Shown here one piece after another: positions 63,997 through 64,000 of a stretch of 64,000 nt of DNA. The stretch is from Mesostigma viride. Taxonomy: Eukaryota > Streptophyta > Mesostigmatophyceae > Mesostigmatales > Mesostigmataceae. Below the pieces are notes generated by a model. The model was not told the DNA's origin. It saw only the letters and a list, made by a program, of their open reading frames with translations, and did no database searches. Positions within the stretch are counted from its first letter, which is position 1. Every line of letters begins with the position of its first letter. The DNA is taken from contig RPFO01000644.1 of assembly GCA_009746045.1 (NCBI GenBank), forward strand, positions 708,501-772,500. Reading direction: 5' to 3'. The position numbers and the translations under genes were made by a program.

Positions 63997-64000
63997 GTTG

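Overview
The window looks like nuclear DNA from a eukaryote, most likely a green-lineage alga with a transposon-rich genome. Reasons: two large host genes read as intron-containing genes with GT/AG junctions, host proteins carry long Pro, Glu and Gly runs, and most of the rest is LTR retrotransposons and L1-type LINEs. There is no operon structure, rRNA gene or CRISPR array. I cannot name the species.

Layout. 1-6747: a minus-strand Ty1/copia-like element (element 1; gag, pol, candidate 5' LTR) whose 3' end lies outside the window. 6748-12893: mostly non-coding DNA with a decayed LINE ORF1 piece, two copies of a short retroposon (R), and two divergent candidate first exons near 10.1 kb. 12894-23225: a two-copy tandem repeat (S), one copy hit by a 5'-truncated LINE (11-bp target duplication), the other by a complete 7.5-kb copia-like element (element 2; identical-looking 378-bp LTRs, 5-bp target duplication ACCCG). 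23300-27350: decayed LINE pieces with a local 250/682-bp duplication. 27669-43857: a three-level nest. A large non-autonomous LTR element (E2, duplication GCAGG) is interrupted by a copia-family composite (F, 32133-42472), which is interrupted by a second, younger copy of the same element in opposite orientation (E1, 36000-41684, duplication GAAGG). The nest appears to split a zinc-knuckle exon. 43920-45440: G/T-rich low-complexity DNA. 45455-49023: a 5'-truncated Ty3/gypsy element with integrase, a decayed chromodomain, an extra downstream ORF and a 3' LTR. 49359-61455: two divergent host genes, a PHD-like/SET protein (minus) and a long TQ-repeat, AT-hook, tandem-BRCT protein (plus; DNA-damage-mediator-like). 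62.1-64 kb: a tRNA-like Pol III promoter pair, LINE 3' ends, and an L1 ORF1 protein gene running off the edge.

The most unusual system is the copia-like clade present as elements 1, 2 and F/G/H. Its pol has the order integrase - retropepsin-like - reverse transcriptase - RNase H, not copia's protease-integrase-RT-RH. The RT active site is HGDD instead of YVDD in three divergent copies. The protease-like motif is DT(N/Q)A instead of D(T/S)GA. The LTRs end in AGTT...AACT instead of TG...CA. In element 1, gag and pol share one frame separated by a single TGA.

The second point of interest is the host pair at 49-61 kb: a SET protein lacking the usual NHS motif, head-to-head with a BRCT/TQ-cluster gene whose proposed introns join mostly in consistent phases.
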